Positions 36,060 through 46,104 of a DNA stretch of 64,000 nucleotides are shown here, piece after piece. The notes under the pieces are model-generated. The model saw only the letters and a list, made by a program, of their open reading frames with translations. It had not been told where the DNA came from and made no database searches. The stretch lies in assembly GCA_018824405.1 (NCBI GenBank), contig JAHJGO010000023.1, positions 1 to 64,000 on the forward strand, in the 5' to 3' direction. This DNA comes from Gammaproteobacteria bacterium. GTDB lineage: Bacteria; Pseudomonadota; Gammaproteobacteria; Burkholderiales; Sulfuricellaceae. A program made the position numbers and the translations under genes. Numbering within the stretch: position 1 is the stretch's first letter; every line of letters starts with the position of its first letter.

Positions 36060-37364
36060 ATGTTGAATATCAAACGCTTCAGCAGTACCCAGCCCGATTT
36101 CCAGACGAAGTTGCACGAACTGCTTGCCTTCGAGGGCGCTCAGGACGAATCTATCGACCAGGTAGTGGCCGGAATTCTGCATGACGTAAAAGCCCGTGGC
36201 GACGCGGCGGTGCTGGAATATACCCAGCGTTTCGACAGGCTGGAAGCTGCCTCCATGACAGAGCTGGAAATGTCCGCGGCACGCCTGAAAAAGGCTTTCG
36301 ACGGTCTGCCGGATGAGCAACGTGTGGCCCTTCAGCAGGCTGCAGAGCGGGTACGCGTGTACCACGAGAAGCAGTTGATGCATTCGTGGAGCTACACCGA
36401 GCCGGACGGCACCATGCTGGGCCAGCAGGTTACAGCGCTGGATCGCGTTGGCCTTTACGTGCCGGGCGGCAAGGCGGCCTATCCCTCCTCAGTGCTGATG
36501 AACGCCATTCCCGCCAAGGTGGCCGGCGTGAAGGAGCTGATCATGGTGGTGCCCACGCCGGATGGCGTGGTCAACGAACTGGTGCTGGCCGCGGCGCATG
36601 TGTGTGGCGTGGATCGCGTGTTCACCGTCGGCGGTGCGCAGGCGGTCGGCGCGCTGGCCTACGGTACACAAACCATCCCGCAGGTCGACAAGATCGTTGG
36701 TCCCGGCAACGCCTACGTTGCAGCGGCCAAGCGTCGGGTTTTCGGCGTGGTGGGCATCGACATGGTGGCCGGGCCTTCCGAAATCCTGATCATTTGCGAC
36801 GGCCAGACCAATCCGGACTGGATCGCCATGGACCTGTTTTCCCAGGCCGAACACGACGAACTGGCGCAATCCATCCTGCTGTCACCGGATGCCGCCTTTG
36901 TCGATGCGGTCGCTGCCAGCATCAACAAGCTTCTGCCGGAAATGCCGCGCCAGGAAATCATCCGCACCGCACTTGAAAATCGCGGTGCGCTGATCGCGGT
37001 CAAGGATATGGACGAAGCGGCTGAAATCGCCAACTACATCTCTCCCGAACACCTCGAGCTTTCCGTTGAGGATCCGGTGGCGCTCTCTGCCAAGATCCGC
37101 CACGCCGGAGCGATTTTCATGGGCCGTCAGACCTGCGAATCGCTCGGCGATTACTGTGCCGGCCCAAATCACGTGCTGCCGACCTCACGCACCGCGCGTT
37201 TTTCCTCGCCGCTGGGTGTGTACGATTTCCAGAAGCGTTCCAGCCTGATCATGGTTTCCCCTGCCGGGGCGCAGACCATGGGCAAGATTGCAGCCGAACT
37301 GGCTTACGGCGAAGGTTTGCAGGCGCATGCCCGTTCCGCGGAATATCGCATGGGAAGCAAATAG
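36060..37364 (+). CDS. hisD: Histidinol dehydrogenase HisD
   Basis: Oxidises histidinol to histidine in the last two steps, with zinc and NAD. The 434-residue protein has the [17 protein letters not shown] and [13 protein letters not shown] blocks, the SQAEHDE zinc-ligand region and the C-terminal [14 protein letters not shown]. Spacing to hisG is 46 nt, the widest in this part of the his operon. Confidence 0.97.
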   Translation: MLNIKRFSSTQPDFQTKLHELLAFEGAQDESIDQVVAGILHDVKARGDAAVLEYTQRFDRLEAASMTELEMSAARLKKAFDGLPDEQRVALQQAAERVRVYHEKQLMHSWSYTEPDGTMLGQQVTALDRVGLYVPGGKAAYPSSVLMNAIPAKVAGVKELIMVVPTPDGVVNELVLAAAHVCGVDRVFTVGGAQAVGALAYGTQTIPQVDKIVGPGNAYVAAAKRRVFGVVGIDMVAGPSEILIICDGQTNPDWIAMDLFSQAEHDELAQSILLSPDAAFVDAVAASINKLLPEMPRQEIIRTALENRGALIAVKDMDEAAEIANYISPEHLELSVEDPVALSAKIRHAGAIFMGRQTCESLGDYCAGPNHVLPTSRTARFSSPLGVYDFQKRSSLIMVSPAGAQTMGKIAAELAYGEGLQAHARSAEYRMGSK

Positions 37365-37368
37365 CCCC

Positions 37369-38433
37369 ATGAGCCGTTTCTGGAGCGCCGTGGTTCATGG
37401 CCTGACCCCTTATGTGCCGGGCGAGCAGCCCAAGCTGACGAATCTGGTCAAGCTCAACACCAACGAAAATCCCTATGGCCCCAGCCCAAAGGCGCTGGAG
37501 GCGATGCGCGCGGAAGTGGGCGACAGCCTGCGTCTTTATCCCGACCCCAATGCCGACCGGCTCAAGTCGGCGATTGCCGATTATCACGGCGTGAAACCGG
37601 CACAGGTATTCGTCGGCAACGGCTCGGACGAGGTGCTGGCGCACACCTTCCAGGCGCTACTCAAGCATGAAGCGCCGTTGCTGTTCCCCGATGTCACCTA
37701 CAGCTTCTATCCGGTGTATTGCGGCCTGTATGGCGTGGATTACCGGACCGTGCCGCTGACGGAGCGCTTCGAGATTCGTGTAGAGGACTACATGGTGCCC
37801 AACGGCGGCATCATTTTTCCCAACCCGAATGCGCCCACTGGGCGCCTGCTCCCGCTGGCGGACATCGAACGCCTGCTGCAGGCGAATGCCGGCTCAGTGG
37901 TGGTTGTGGATGAAGCTTATATCGACTTCGGCGGCGAATCGGCGGTTGCGCTGGTGGACCGTTTTCCCCAGTTGCTGGTGATTCATACCCTGTCCAAATC
38001 CCGTTCGCTGGCAGGTTTGCGTGTGGGCTATGCCATTGGTCATCCCGACCTGATCGACGCGCTCAACCGGGTGAAGGACAGCTTCAATTCCTATCCGCTG
38101 GACCGCTTCGCCATTGCTGGAGCTGCTGCTGCGATGGAAGATCGTGCCTATTTCGACGAGACCTGCCGCAAGGTGGTGGCGACGCGTGGACGCTTGGTGG
38201 CCGAACTCGAAACTCTGGGCTTCGAGGTGCTGCCGTCTGGTGCCAATTTCATCTTTGCGCGCCATGCATTGCATGATGGAGCAGAACTCACGGCAAAATT
38301 GCGTGAGCGCAGCATCATCGTGCGGCATTTCAAAAATCCTGCACGTATTGCTCCTTTCCTGCGCATCACGATCGGAACAAACTCAGAATGTGATGCGCTG
38401 GTCGCTGCACTAAAAGAAATTCTGCCAGCCTGA
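37369..38433 (+). CDS. hisC: Histidinol-phosphate aminotransferase HisC
   Basis: A PLP-dependent class I/II aminotransferase of 354 residues making histidinol phosphate from imidazole acetol phosphate. The PLP lysine lies in [35 protein letters not shown] and the C-terminal [12 protein letters not shown] are also present. ATG 37369 is four bases after hisD; the frame is open upstream but would overlap hisD. Confidence 0.95.
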   Translation: MSRFWSAVVHGLTPYVPGEQPKLTNLVKLNTNENPYGPSPKALEAMRAEVGDSLRLYPDPNADRLKSAIADYHGVKPAQVFVGNGSDEVLAHTFQALLKHEAPLLFPDVTYSFYPVYCGLYGVDYRTVPLTERFEIRVEDYMVPNGGIIFPNPNAPTGRLLPLADIERLLQANAGSVVVVDEAYIDFGGESAVALVDRFPQLLVIHTLSKSRSLAGLRVGYAIGHPDLIDALNRVKDSFNSYPLDRFAIAGAAAAMEDRAYFDETCRKVVATRGRLVAELETLGFEVLPSGANFIFARHALHDGAELTAKLRERSIIVRHFKNPARIAPFLRITIGTNSECDALVAALKEILPA

Positions 38434-38498
38434 TCGATTCTCTTTTATGCCCGTCAGCTCCTGGGTTAGAATGGACACCATTTTCAGCGATTTATCCT

Positions 38499-39086
38499 AT
38501 GCGCACATCCTCGATTACTCGTAACACTCTGGAAACCCAGGTGAGCGTCACGCTCAATCTGGATGGCAGCGGCCAGGCCCGTCTCGCCAGCGGCGTGCCG
38601 TTCCTCGACCACATGCTGGATCAGATTGCCCGCCATGGCCTGATGGATATGGACATCGTGGCCAAGGGCGACCTGCATATCGATGCGCACCACACCGTGG
38701 AAGACATCGGCATTACCCTCGGTCAGGCTTTTGCCCAGGCGATTGGCGACAAGAAGGGCGTGCGCCGTTACGGACATGCCTATGTGCCGCTGGATGAGGC
38801 GCTTTCGCGCGTGGTGCTGGATATCTCCGGCCGCCCCGGACTGGTATTCGAGGTGGAATTCACGCGTGCCCGCATCGGCGAATTCGATGCCGATCTGGTG
38901 CGCGAGTTTTTTCAGGGCTTCGTCAACCATGCCGGGGTGACTTTACACGTGGATTGCCTGCGCGGCGTCAATGCACACCATCAGGCCGAAACCGTGTTCA
39001 AGGCTTTCGGTCGCGCGTTGCGCATGGCGGTCGAGCTGGACGAGCGCATGGCGGGCGTGATGCCCTCCACCAAGGGAAGCCTGTAA
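38499..39086 (+). CDS. hisB: Imidazoleglycerol-phosphate dehydratase HisB
   Basis: A 195-residue monofunctional dehydratase (no phosphatase domain). The manganese-binding histidine motifs [11 protein letters not shown] and NAHHQAE, the early [16 protein letters not shown] and the terminal PSTKGSL are present. The 65-nt gap after hisC contains a TAGAAT box (38467) that might act as a weak promoter. Confidence 0.97.
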   Translation: MRTSSITRNTLETQVSVTLNLDGSGQARLASGVPFLDHMLDQIARHGLMDMDIVAKGDLHIDAHHTVEDIGITLGQAFAQAIGDKKGVRRYGHAYVPLDEALSRVVLDISGRPGLVFEVEFTRARIGEFDADLVREFFQGFVNHAGVTLHVDCLRGVNAHHQAETVFKAFGRALRMAVELDERMAGVMPSTKGSL

Positions 39087-39088
39087 GC

Positions 39089-39766
39089 ATGGCGGATATT
39101 GCTGTCATCGATTACGGCATGGGCAATCTGCGCTCGGTGTCGAAAGCGCTGGAACATGTGGCACCGCAACTGGATATCGTCGTGAGCAGCGACCCGGATG
39201 TGATCGCCAAGGCTGGTCGCGTGGTATTCCCCGGTGTCGGAGCGATGCCGGATTGCATGCACGAACTGGAAAGCCGTGGTTTGCGCCAGGCCGTGATTGA
39301 AGCCGCAAAAGCCAAACCTTTCTTGGGGATCTGTCTGGGCATGCAGGCTCTGTTTGAATCTTCCGAAGAGGGAGATTCTGCTGGACTGGGCATTCTGCCC
39401 GGTCGCGTGCTGCGTTTCCCGGCTGAAGCCATGGTGGACGAAAAGGGGCAGAAGCTCAAGGTGCCGCACATTGGCTGGAACGAGGTGCATCAGTCTGCGG
39501 ATCACCCGATGTGGTCGGGTATTCCGGAAGCCGCGCGTTTCTATTTCGTGCACAGCTATTACGTCGAGGCTGGCGACCCGGACCTGGTGGCCGGCTTTAC
39601 CCTGTATCCGTTTGCATTTACCGCGGCAGTGGCGCGGGATAACATATTTGCCGTGCAATTCCACCCGGAAAAGAGCCAAGCCACAGGCCTGACCATGCTG
39701 GCTAATTTCGTGATGTGGGATGGGCAGGCGCGGAGCAATATTTGTGGCGCTGACGTCTGCCTGTAA
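39089..39766 (+). CDS. hisH: Imidazole glycerol phosphate synthase subunit HisH
   Basis: The glutaminase subunit that feeds ammonia to HisF. It has 225 residues, with the nucleophile C82 in GICLGMQ and the partner residues in FAVQFHPEKSQ. The last dozen residues after MLANFVMWD are longer than usual and not conserved. It starts two bases after hisB. Confidence 0.95.
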   Translation: MADIAVIDYGMGNLRSVSKALEHVAPQLDIVVSSDPDVIAKAGRVVFPGVGAMPDCMHELESRGLRQAVIEAAKAKPFLGICLGMQALFESSEEGDSAGLGILPGRVLRFPAEAMVDEKGQKLKVPHIGWNEVHQSADHPMWSGIPEAARFYFVHSYYVEAGDPDLVAGFTLYPFAFTAAVARDNIFAVQFHPEKSQATGLTMLANFVMWDGQARSNICGADVCL

Positions 39767-39815
39767 GTTATTTACATCTGATTTTTTTCAACCCTACTGT
39801 TACAGTGCCTAAACC

Positions 39816-40556
39816 ATGTTAGTGATACCTGCGATTGATTTGAAAGATGGGCAATGCGTCCGCCTCAAACAGGGCGAGATGGATTCTGCCACCATTTTTT
39901 CCGAGAACCCTGCCGAAATGGCGCGCCACTGGGTAGAGCAGGGCGGCCGCCGCCTGCACCTGGTGGATCTCAACGGTGCCTTTGCCGGCAAGCCGGTGAA
40001 TGGCGAAGCCATCCGCGCGATCGTCAAGGAAATGGGTACGGAAATTCCGGTGCAACTGGGCGGCGGGATTCGCGACCTGGCGACCATCGAGCGCTACCTC
40101 GATAACGGCATCAGCTATGTGATTATCGGGACGGCAGCAGTGAAAAACCCCGGTTTCCTGCATGAAGCCTGTGATGCTTTCCCGGGACAGATCATCGTCG
40201 GCCTGGATGCCAAGGACGGCAAGGTTGCGGTGGATGGCTGGTCCAAGCTCACCGGCCATGATGTGATTGACCTGGCCAAGAAATTTGAAGGCTATGGTGT
40301 GGAAGCCATTGTCTATACCGACATCGGTCGCGATGGCATGCTCTCCGGCGTGAATATCGAAGCAACGGTGAATCTGGCGCGCGCCCTGACCATTCCGGTA
40401 ATCGCCAGTGGCGGCCTGACCGATATTGAAGACGTGAAACGTCTGTGTGCCGTTGAAAGCGAAGGCATCATGGGCGCGATTACCGGGCGGGCCATTTACG
40501 AGGGCACGCTGGACTTTGCTGCGGCACAGAAACTGGCCGACGAGCTGGGCGCCTGA
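39816..40556 (+). CDS. hisA: ProFAR isomerase HisA
   Basis: A (beta/alpha)8 isomerase of 246 residues acting on phosphoribosylformimino-AICAR-phosphate. The general base is D8 in IPAIDLKDG, the second catalytic Asp is in [13 protein letters not shown], and the phosphate loops are GGGIRD and [11 protein letters not shown]. No strong ribosome site is seen before the ATG. It ends one base before hisF. Confidence 0.96.
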   Translation: MLVIPAIDLKDGQCVRLKQGEMDSATIFSENPAEMARHWVEQGGRRLHLVDLNGAFAGKPVNGEAIRAIVKEMGTEIPVQLGGGIRDLATIERYLDNGISYVIIGTAAVKNPGFLHEACDAFPGQIIVGLDAKDGKVAVDGWSKLTGHDVIDLAKKFEGYGVEAIVYTDIGRDGMLSGVNIEATVNLARALTIPVIASGGLTDIEDVKRLCAVESEGIMGAITGRAIYEGTLDFAAAQKLADELGA

Positions 40557-40557
40557 A

Positions 40558-41331
40558 ATGGGACTGGCCAAACGCATCATCCCCTGCCTTGATGTCACCG
40601 CCGGTCGTGTGGTGAAAGGGGTGAATTTCGTCGGCCTGCGCGATGCCGGAGACCCGATCGAGATTGCCCGTCGTTATGACGAGCAGGGCGCGGACGAACT
40701 GACTTTTCTCGATATTACCGCCAGCTCCGACGAACGCGACATCATTCTGCATATCATTGAGGAAGTGGCGAATCAGGTATTTATCCCCCTGACCGTGGGC
40801 GGTGGGGTGCGGAGCGTGGACGATGTGCGGCGCCTGCTGAATGCGGGCGCGGACAAGGTCGGCATCAACACCGCCGCGGTGACCAATCCGCAACTGGTGG
40901 CGGATGCTGCATCGCGCTTTGGCTCGCAATGTATTGTGGTGGCGATTGATGCCAAGCAGGTGTCAGCGGAAGGCGAGCCCCTGCTCTGGCATGTTTTCAC
41001 CCATGGCGGACGCAAGGATACCGGCCTGGATGCCGTGGAGTGGGCAAAGAAGATGGAATCGCTGGGAGCAGGCGAAATTCTGCTGACCAGCATGGATCGG
41101 GACGGCACCAAGATCGGGTTCAACCTCGATCTGACTCGTGCAGTTTCCGATGCCGTGAGCGTTCCGGTTATTGCCAGCGGTGGAGTGGGCAACCTCGATC
41201 ATCTGGTGGATGGCGTCAAAAAGGGCCATGCCGATGCGGTGCTGGCGGCAAGCATTTTCCATTACGGCGAATTTACGGTGCGTCAGGCCAAGGAACATAT
41301 GGCAAGAAACCTGATTGAAGTGAGACTGTAG
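40558..41331 (+). CDS. hisF: Imidazole glycerol phosphate synthase subunit HisF
   Basis: The cyclase subunit, 257 residues. Catalytic D12 is in [15 protein letters not shown] and the second Asp is in [13 protein letters not shown]; phosphate-binding [10 protein letters not shown] and [10 protein letters not shown] are present. The ATG at 40558 is set by the family N-terminus; the open frame upstream overlaps hisA and is not coding. Confidence 0.97.
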   Translation: MGLAKRIIPCLDVTAGRVVKGVNFVGLRDAGDPIEIARRYDEQGADELTFLDITASSDERDIILHIIEEVANQVFIPLTVGGGVRSVDDVRRLLNAGADKVGINTAAVTNPQLVADAASRFGSQCIVVAIDAKQVSAEGEPLLWHVFTHGGRKDTGLDAVEWAKKMESLGAGEILLTSMDRDGTKIGFNLDLTRAVSDAVSVPVIASGGVGNLDHLVDGVKKGHADAVLAASIFHYGEFTVRQAKEHMARNLIEVRL

Positions 41332-41334
41332 ATC

Positions 41335-41757
41335 ATGTCGGATGCCTGGCTCAGTAAGGTTAACTGGACTCATGACGGCCTGGTGCCGGTCATCGCACAG
41401 GACAAGGACAGTGGCGCGGTGCTGATGGTGGCATGGATGAACCGCGATGCCCTGAAGCGTACGGTGGAAAGCGGCGAGGCGGTGTACTGGTCGCGCTCGC
41501 GCAAGAAGCTGTGGCACAAGGGCGAAGAATCCGGCCATGTGCAGAAGGTGCACGAGATACGCCTCGATTGCGACGAGGATGTGATCCTGCTCAAGATCGA
41601 GCAGGTTGGCGGCATTGCCTGCCATACCGGGCGCCATAATTGTTTTTTCAAGAAACTGGAAGGACAGGAGTGGGTTTCCGTCGAACCGGTTCTGAAGGAT
41701 CCCGCTGAGATTTACCGTGCGGCCCAGGCTGTGGCTCAGGATGGGGGAGAGAAATGA
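41335..41757 (+). CDS. hisI: Phosphoribosyl-AMP cyclohydrolase HisI
   Basis: A 140-residue zinc/magnesium hydrolase that opens the adenine ring of PR-AMP. It has the [18 protein letters not shown] block, the [10 protein letters not shown] magnesium site and the zinc cysteines in [10 protein letters not shown]. It is separate from HisE, whose start overlaps its stop by ATGA. Confidence 0.96.
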   Translation: MSDAWLSKVNWTHDGLVPVIAQDKDSGAVLMVAWMNRDALKRTVESGEAVYWSRSRKKLWHKGEESGHVQKVHEIRLDCDEDVILLKIEQVGGIACHTGRHNCFFKKLEGQEWVSVEPVLKDPAEIYRAAQAVAQDGGEK

Positions 41758-42074
41758 GCGAGATTCTGAGCCGTCTTGCGGAAACGCTGGAAAGCCGCAA
41801 ACTTGCCGATCCTGACAGTTCCTATGTGGCGAAGCTATACGCCAAGGGACTGGATAGCATCCTCAAGAAAATTGGCGAGGAAGCAACGGAAACCGTGATA
41901 GCCGCGAAGGATGGCGACAAGTCCCAAATAGTATATGAAATGGCCGATTTGTGGTTTCATAGCATGGTCCTGCTGGCGCATCAGGGCTTGCATCCTGATG
42001 ACGTGCTGGCAGAGCTGGCGCGGCGCGAGGGATTGTCGGGTCTGGTGGAGAAAGCCGGTCGCCAGCAGAAGTAA
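41754..42074 (+). CDS. hisE: Phosphoribosyl-ATP pyrophosphatase HisE
   Basis: A 106-residue MazG-like pyrophosphohydrolase with the metal-binding [18 protein letters not shown] helix and the [19 protein letters not shown] helix. Encoded as a single-domain protein overlapping hisI. Confidence 0.96.
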   Translation: MSEILSRLAETLESRKLADPDSSYVAKLYAKGLDSILKKIGEEATETVIAAKDGDKSQIVYEMADLWFHSMVLLAHQGLHPDDVLAELARREGLSGLVEKAGRQQK

Positions 42075-42094
42075 TCGTGGTTCAAGGGGGTAAT

Positions 42095-42433
42095 ATGCTG
42101 GATTGCATCTTCTGTAAAATCGTCAAGAAGCAGATACCGAGCAAAAATATTTACGAAGACGATGAACTGCTGGCTTTTCATGATATCCATCCTATTGCAC
42201 CGGTGCATTTCATGATTATTCCCAAGATTCATGTTGATTCTCTGGGCTATTGCACGGTCGTGCATCAGGCTTTGTTGGGGAAAATGCTGTTGCTGGCGGC
42301 GAAGCTGGCAAAAGAGCAGGGCCTGGAAAATGGCTTCCGTACCATGATCAACACCGGACATGGTGGCGGGCAGGAAGTGTTTCACCTTCATGTACACGTA
42401 TTTGGCGGTGATGCATTACTGCCGCGCACCTAA
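42095..42433 (+). CDS. hinT: HIT-family purine nucleoside phosphoramidase HinT
   Basis: A 112-residue HIT protein with the active-site triad HLHVHVFGG near the C-terminus and an N-terminal CIFCKIV zinc-like pair. It hydrolyses AMP phosphoramidates. ATG 42095 follows an AAGGGGG ribosome site. It comes 20 nt after hisE, between the his and tat genes. Confidence 0.93.
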   Translation: MLDCIFCKIVKKQIPSKNIYEDDELLAFHDIHPIAPVHFMIIPKIHVDSLGYCTVVHQALLGKMLLLAAKLAKEQGLENGFRTMINTGHGGGQEVFHLHVHVFGGDALLPRT

Positions 42434-42449
42434 ATATTTGGAGATAAAA

Positions 42450-42671
42450 ATGGGTTCTTTCAGTATCTGGCACTGGCTGGTCGTTCTGGTTATCGTACTG
42501 CTGATTTTCGGCACCAAGAAGTTGCGTAACATGGGCGGCGATTTGGGGGGGGCGGTGAAAGGCTTCAAGGAAGCGGTGAAAGAAGAAGAAAAAGCACCAG
42601 CCAAGGTCGAAACAGGAACGCCCGGCCAGACTATCGAAGGCGAAATCAAGGAAAAGTCCAAGAGCCAGTAA
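42450..42671 (+). CDS. tatA: Sec-independent translocase protein TatA
   Basis: A 73-residue TatA with an N-terminal membrane helix ([17 protein letters not shown]), the hinge [20 protein letters not shown] (amphipathic helix start) and a charged tail. GGAGA precedes the ATG. It forms the pore part of the twin-arginine pathway with the next two genes. Confidence 0.95.
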   Translation: MGSFSIWHWLVVLVIVLLIFGTKKLRNMGGDLGGAVKGFKEAVKEEEKAPAKVETGTPGQTIEGEIKEKSKSQ

Positions 42672-42735
42672 TGGGGAAAGGTGACAGGTAAAGAATTGTT
42701 ATTCATTACTCATCATCGATTACTCATCGCCAATT

Positions 42736-43194
42736 ATGTTTGATTTTGGTTTCTCCGAACTGCTCCTGATCGGCATTGTTGCGCTGGTCGTTGTTGGCCC
42801 TGAACGTCTGCCAAAAGTGGCGCGTACAGCCGGACATTTGTTTGGCCGCATGCAGCGCTATGTTTCCGATGTCAAGGCGGACATTAATCGTGAAATTCAG
42901 GTTGAAGAACTGAAAAAGCTGCAGGAAGAAATGCATGCTTCGGTTAATTCAATCGAGAATGCCGTGAAGCGTGACATGCAGGCAGGCAGCGATGCGCTGC
43001 ATGCGGCAGCCGAGCAAATTCACGAAATTGTCGAGGTGCCCCAGCCTCAGGCAAAAGCCTCGGAGCCAGAGAATCCCGAAGCGCCTGTCCCCGCAGAGGA
43101 ACCCCTGCCGCAACTGGAACTGGATCTGGCGCCGCCAGAACAGCCTGAAGTACGCCATGAGCAAGAAGATGTCAAAGAACACAAGCATGTCTGA
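42736..43194 (+). CDS. tatB: Sec-independent translocase protein TatB
   Basis: A 152-residue TatB. The start MFDFGFSELLLIGIVALVV and the hinge VVGPERLPKVARTAG are diagnostic. A long helix and an acidic, Pro-rich tail follow. It binds twin-arginine signal peptides together with TatC. It lies 64 nt after tatA and 24 nt before tatC. Confidence 0.95.
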   Translation: MFDFGFSELLLIGIVALVVVGPERLPKVARTAGHLFGRMQRYVSDVKADINREIQVEELKKLQEEMHASVNSIENAVKRDMQAGSDALHAAAEQIHEIVEVPQPQAKASEPENPEAPVPAEEPLPQLELDLAPPEQPEVRHEQEDVKEHKHV

Positions 43195-43218
43195 TTCGCA
43201 TCGCCCTCAGGAATGGCA

Positions 43219-44037
43219 ATGAACACTCCAGAACCCGGCGAAAATTTTATTTCCCACCTGATTGAACTGCGCACCCGTCTGGTGCGTTCGATTATTGCTG
43301 TGCTGGTTGTGTTTGTGTGTATTTTTCCTTTCGCCAAGGAACTCTACGCCCTGTTGGCAAGCCCCTTGCTGGCAAGTCTCCCTTCTGGCGGGCAGATGAT
43401 CGCAACCGATGTGACCACACCCTTTTTTGTACCCATGAAAGTGGCCATGATGACGGCGTTCCTGGTTGCCCTGCCGTATGTGCTGTTTCAGATATGGGCA
43501 TTTGTCGCTCCAGGGTTGTACAGTCACGAAAAGCGCCTGGGTGCGCCGTTGGTGGCAGCAAGCACCCTGCTGTTCCTGTGTGGCATGGCCTTTGCCTACT
43601 TCCTGGTATTTCCGGTGGTGTTCGGCTTCGTGACCTCGGTGGCGCCGGAAGGTGTGGCCGTAATGACCGACATCAACAAGTATCTGGATTTTGTTCTGAC
43701 CTTGTTCATGGCTTTTGGCTTTACGTTTGAAGTGCCGGTGGCAGTCGTTCTGCTGGTCAAAATGGGTGTGGTGAGCGTGGAAAAGCTGAAGGAAATCCGC
43801 TCTTATGTGATTGTCGGTGCCTTTATCCTCGGCGCCATTTTCACCCCGCCCGATGTTATTTCACAGATCATGCTGGCAGTGCCGCTGTGGTTGCTCTATG
43901 AGGCAGGAATCCTGGTGGCCTCCATGCTTTCAAAACCTGCAAAGGCAGAAGAAGCCGAGTCTTACCGTCCGATGGACGACGACGAGATGGAGCGTGAACT
44001 TGATGCTATCGAGGCTAAAAAGGACAAGCCTGAGTAG
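43219..44037 (+). CDS. tatC: Sec-independent translocase protein TatC
   Basis: A 272-residue membrane protein with six helices and the conserved HLIELRTRLVRS N-terminus, the FVAPGLYSHEKR loop and the FGFTFEVPV segment. ATG 43219 is chosen because AGGAA is correctly spaced; ATG 43213 is too close to it. Its C-terminus is acidic and about 25 residues longer than the last helix. Confidence 0.95.
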   Translation: MNTPEPGENFISHLIELRTRLVRSIIAVLVVFVCIFPFAKELYALLASPLLASLPSGGQMIATDVTTPFFVPMKVAMMTAFLVALPYVLFQIWAFVAPGLYSHEKRLGAPLVAASTLLFLCGMAFAYFLVFPVVFGFVTSVAPEGVAVMTDINKYLDFVLTLFMAFGFTFEVPVAVVLLVKMGVVSVEKLKEIRSYVIVGAFILGAIFTPPDVISQIMLAVPLWLLYEAGILVASMLSKPAKAEEAESYRPMDDDEMERELDAIEAKKDKPE

Positions 44038-44121
44038 CAGGACCTGTTCTTGACCGGGTAGCTTGCGTGCGGCGCAGTAGAATTCCCCTTTGGTGCCTTG
44101 TCAGCATAGCGGCTCTTGTAC

Positions 44122-45276
44122 TTATTCCACTGCTTGCCGTTGCTCCATCTTCGGCCGTTTTCCCACGCTCACCTTGAGCGTGACCTCGGTCTTGCCGCGC
44201 ATCAGTTTGAGTGCTGCGGGTTTTCCGGGCGAAAGCGCAGAAATCTGGTTGAGCATGCTGGATGAATCCGTAATCGCTTTGCCTTCCACTTCCAGCAGAA
44301 TGTCCCCCGGCTTGACACCGGCCTTGTCCGCTGGCCCATCACGCAGAACGCCGGCAATCAATGCGCCATTGGGTGCAGGCAGCTTGAAGGATTCGGCCAG
44401 CTCCGGCGTGATGTCCTGAACTTCCACCCCGATCCAGCCGCGCGTGACTGCGCCATGCTGAATGATCTGTTCCATGACCTGTTTTGCCAGGCTGGCTGGA
44501 ATGGCGAAGCCGATGCCCAGTGAGCCGCCGGTTTTTGAGAAGATCGCGCTGTTGACGCCGATCAGGTTCCCGTTGCTGTCGACCAGCGCGCCACCGGAAT
44601 TGCCCGGATTGATTGCTGCATCGGTCTGGATGAAATTTTCGTAGGTATTGATACCGAGATGGCTGCGCCCCAGTGCGCTGATGATGCCCATGGTGACTGT
44701 CTGCCCGACGCCAAAGGGGTTGCCGATGGCGAGCACTATGTCGCCGACCTGTGCTTCTTCCACCCGTCCAAAGGTGATGGCAGACAAATTGGGGAGGTTG
44801 ATTTTCACCACGGCAAGGTCTGTTTCCGGGTCTGTTCCGATGACTCTGGCCGAACTGGTGCGCCCGTCTGCAAGAGCGACTTCGATTTCGTCAGCCGCTT
44901 CCACAACGTGGTGGTTGGTCAGAATGTAACCTTCTTTGCTGACGATTACCCCAGAACCCAGGCTGGATTGCTGTTGTGGCTCCGCATCCTGGCGATCGCC
45001 AAAGAAATGGCGGAAAATTGGGTCATCCATCAGGGGGTGGCGGGGAACAGGTACTTCCTTGCTGGAGAAAATATTAACCACAGAGGGCATGGCTTTCTTC
45101 GCTGCCTGATTGAGCGGAGTCAGCTTCTGTGGCCCATTCTGGGGAGCAATTTCCTGGATCAGAATGTTGCTGCCGCCGCGCCAGGGCAATAGTTCCGGCC
45201 GGATCAGTGAGATCGCGAGCAGTATGCCAAGCGCGATGGTTGCGCTTTGCGCGAAGATAAGCCAAAGTCTGCGCAT
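44122..45276 (-). CDS. degS: DegS/AlgW-like periplasmic serine protease
   Basis: A 384-residue HtrA-family protease anchored by an N-terminal helix (about 8-26) and carrying one C-terminal PDZ domain (about 280-370). The triad is H123 in TNHHVV, D153 in ETDLAVV and S227 in PGNSGGAL. The single PDZ and the anchor point to the DegS/AlgW type that senses misfolded outer membrane proteins and starts anti-sigma factor cleavage, rather than DegP with two PDZ domains. It converges on tatC and its start is only 21 bp from the divergent Nif3-like gene. Confidence 0.88.
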   Translation of the reverse strand: MRRLWLIFAQSATIALGILLAISLIRPELLPWRGGSNILIQEIAPQNGPQKLTPLNQAAKKAMPSVVNIFSSKEVPVPRHPLMDDPIFRHFFGDRQDAEPQQQSSLGSGVIVSKEGYILTNHHVVEAADEIEVALADGRTSSARVIGTDPETDLAVVKINLPNLSAITFGRVEEAQVGDIVLAIGNPFGVGQTVTMGIISALGRSHLGINTYENFIQTDAAINPGNSGGALVDSNGNLIGVNSAIFSKTGGSLGIGFAIPASLAKQVMEQIIQHGAVTRGWIGVEVQDITPELAESFKLPAPNGALIAGVLRDGPADKAGVKPGDILLEVEGKAITDSSSMLNQISALSPGKPAALKLMRGKTEVTLKVSVGKRPKMEQRQAVE

Positions 45277-45297
45277 GGAGTCAGGGAGAACGCTTTA

Positions 45298-46044
45298 ATG
45301 TTGTTAAAAGAATTGGAAAAATATATTGGGCAGTTGTTGGAAATTTCAAACTACAGCGATTATTGCCCAAATGGTGTGCAAGTGGAAGGGCGGTCTGAAA
45401 TCCGGACCATCGTGAGCGGCGTCAGCGCGAGCCTGGATGTGTTGCATGCCGCCAGCGCTGCGGGAGCGGATGCGGTGCTGGTGCACCATGGATATTTCTG
45501 GAGAAATGAGCGGCCTCAAATTACTGGCATCAAACGTGCCCGCATTGCCCATCTGATGGAGAATGGCATGAGCCTGCTGGCCTATCACTTGCCGCTGGAT
45601 GCCCACCCGGCGCTGGGTAATAACGCGCAGCTTGCGCAATTGCTGGGTTTCCAGGCGGAAGGGCGATTTGGGGAGCAGAATATTGCGGCTGTTGGCCGCC
45701 TCGTGCAGCCCATGTCCCTGCAGAGGCTGGGAGGGGTGGTGGAAGAAAAGCTGCGGCGTCAGCCTTTGATCGTTGGTGATGAAACCGCCATTATCCGGCG
45801 TATTGCCTGGTGCAGCGGCGCAGCGCAGGATTATCTGGCTGCTGCCATAGAACTCGGTGTGGATGCTTTTCTGACGGGCGAGGTGTCGGAGAATACGGTA
45901 CATCTGGCGCGCGAATCCGGCGTGGCATTCATTTCTGCCGGCCATCATGCGACTGAGCGTTATGGTGTTCAGGCGCTGGGCATGCATCTGGCGCAGCAAT
46001 TTGATATCAAACATCACTTTGTCGAGATCGAGAATCCGGTTTGA
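45298..46044 (+). CDS. Nif3-like dinuclear metal-centre protein
   Basis: A 248-residue NIF3/YbgI/DUF34 protein. Metal ligands are visible as VHHGYFW, LPLDAHP and AGHHATE. The biochemical role of the family is unsettled (GTP cyclohydrolase-like activity has been proposed). ATG 45298 has GGGAGAA upstream. The divergent arrangement with degS occurs in other proteobacteria; the petABC genes often found next door in betaproteobacteria are missing, and a pilus-type locus begins instead. Confidence 0.9.
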   Translation: MLLKELEKYIGQLLEISNYSDYCPNGVQVEGRSEIRTIVSGVSASLDVLHAASAAGADAVLVHHGYFWRNERPQITGIKRARIAHLMENGMSLLAYHLPLDAHPALGNNAQLAQLLGFQAEGRFGEQNIAAVGRLVQPMSLQRLGGVVEEKLRRQPLIVGDETAIIRRIAWCSGAAQDYLAAAIELGVDAFLTGEVSENTVHLARESGVAFISAGHHATERYGVQALGMHLAQQFDIKHHFVEIENPV

Positions 46045-46104
46045 GCTCTGGATTATTCTGTATTTACGTGTAAAATCAAAATAATAACATAGGTTCTTAA
46101 AGCT

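Noticed and set aside
46045-46104. Searched for a -24/-12 (sigma-54) promoter ahead of the response regulator
   Set aside because: No GG-N10-GC element with a consensus context was seen.
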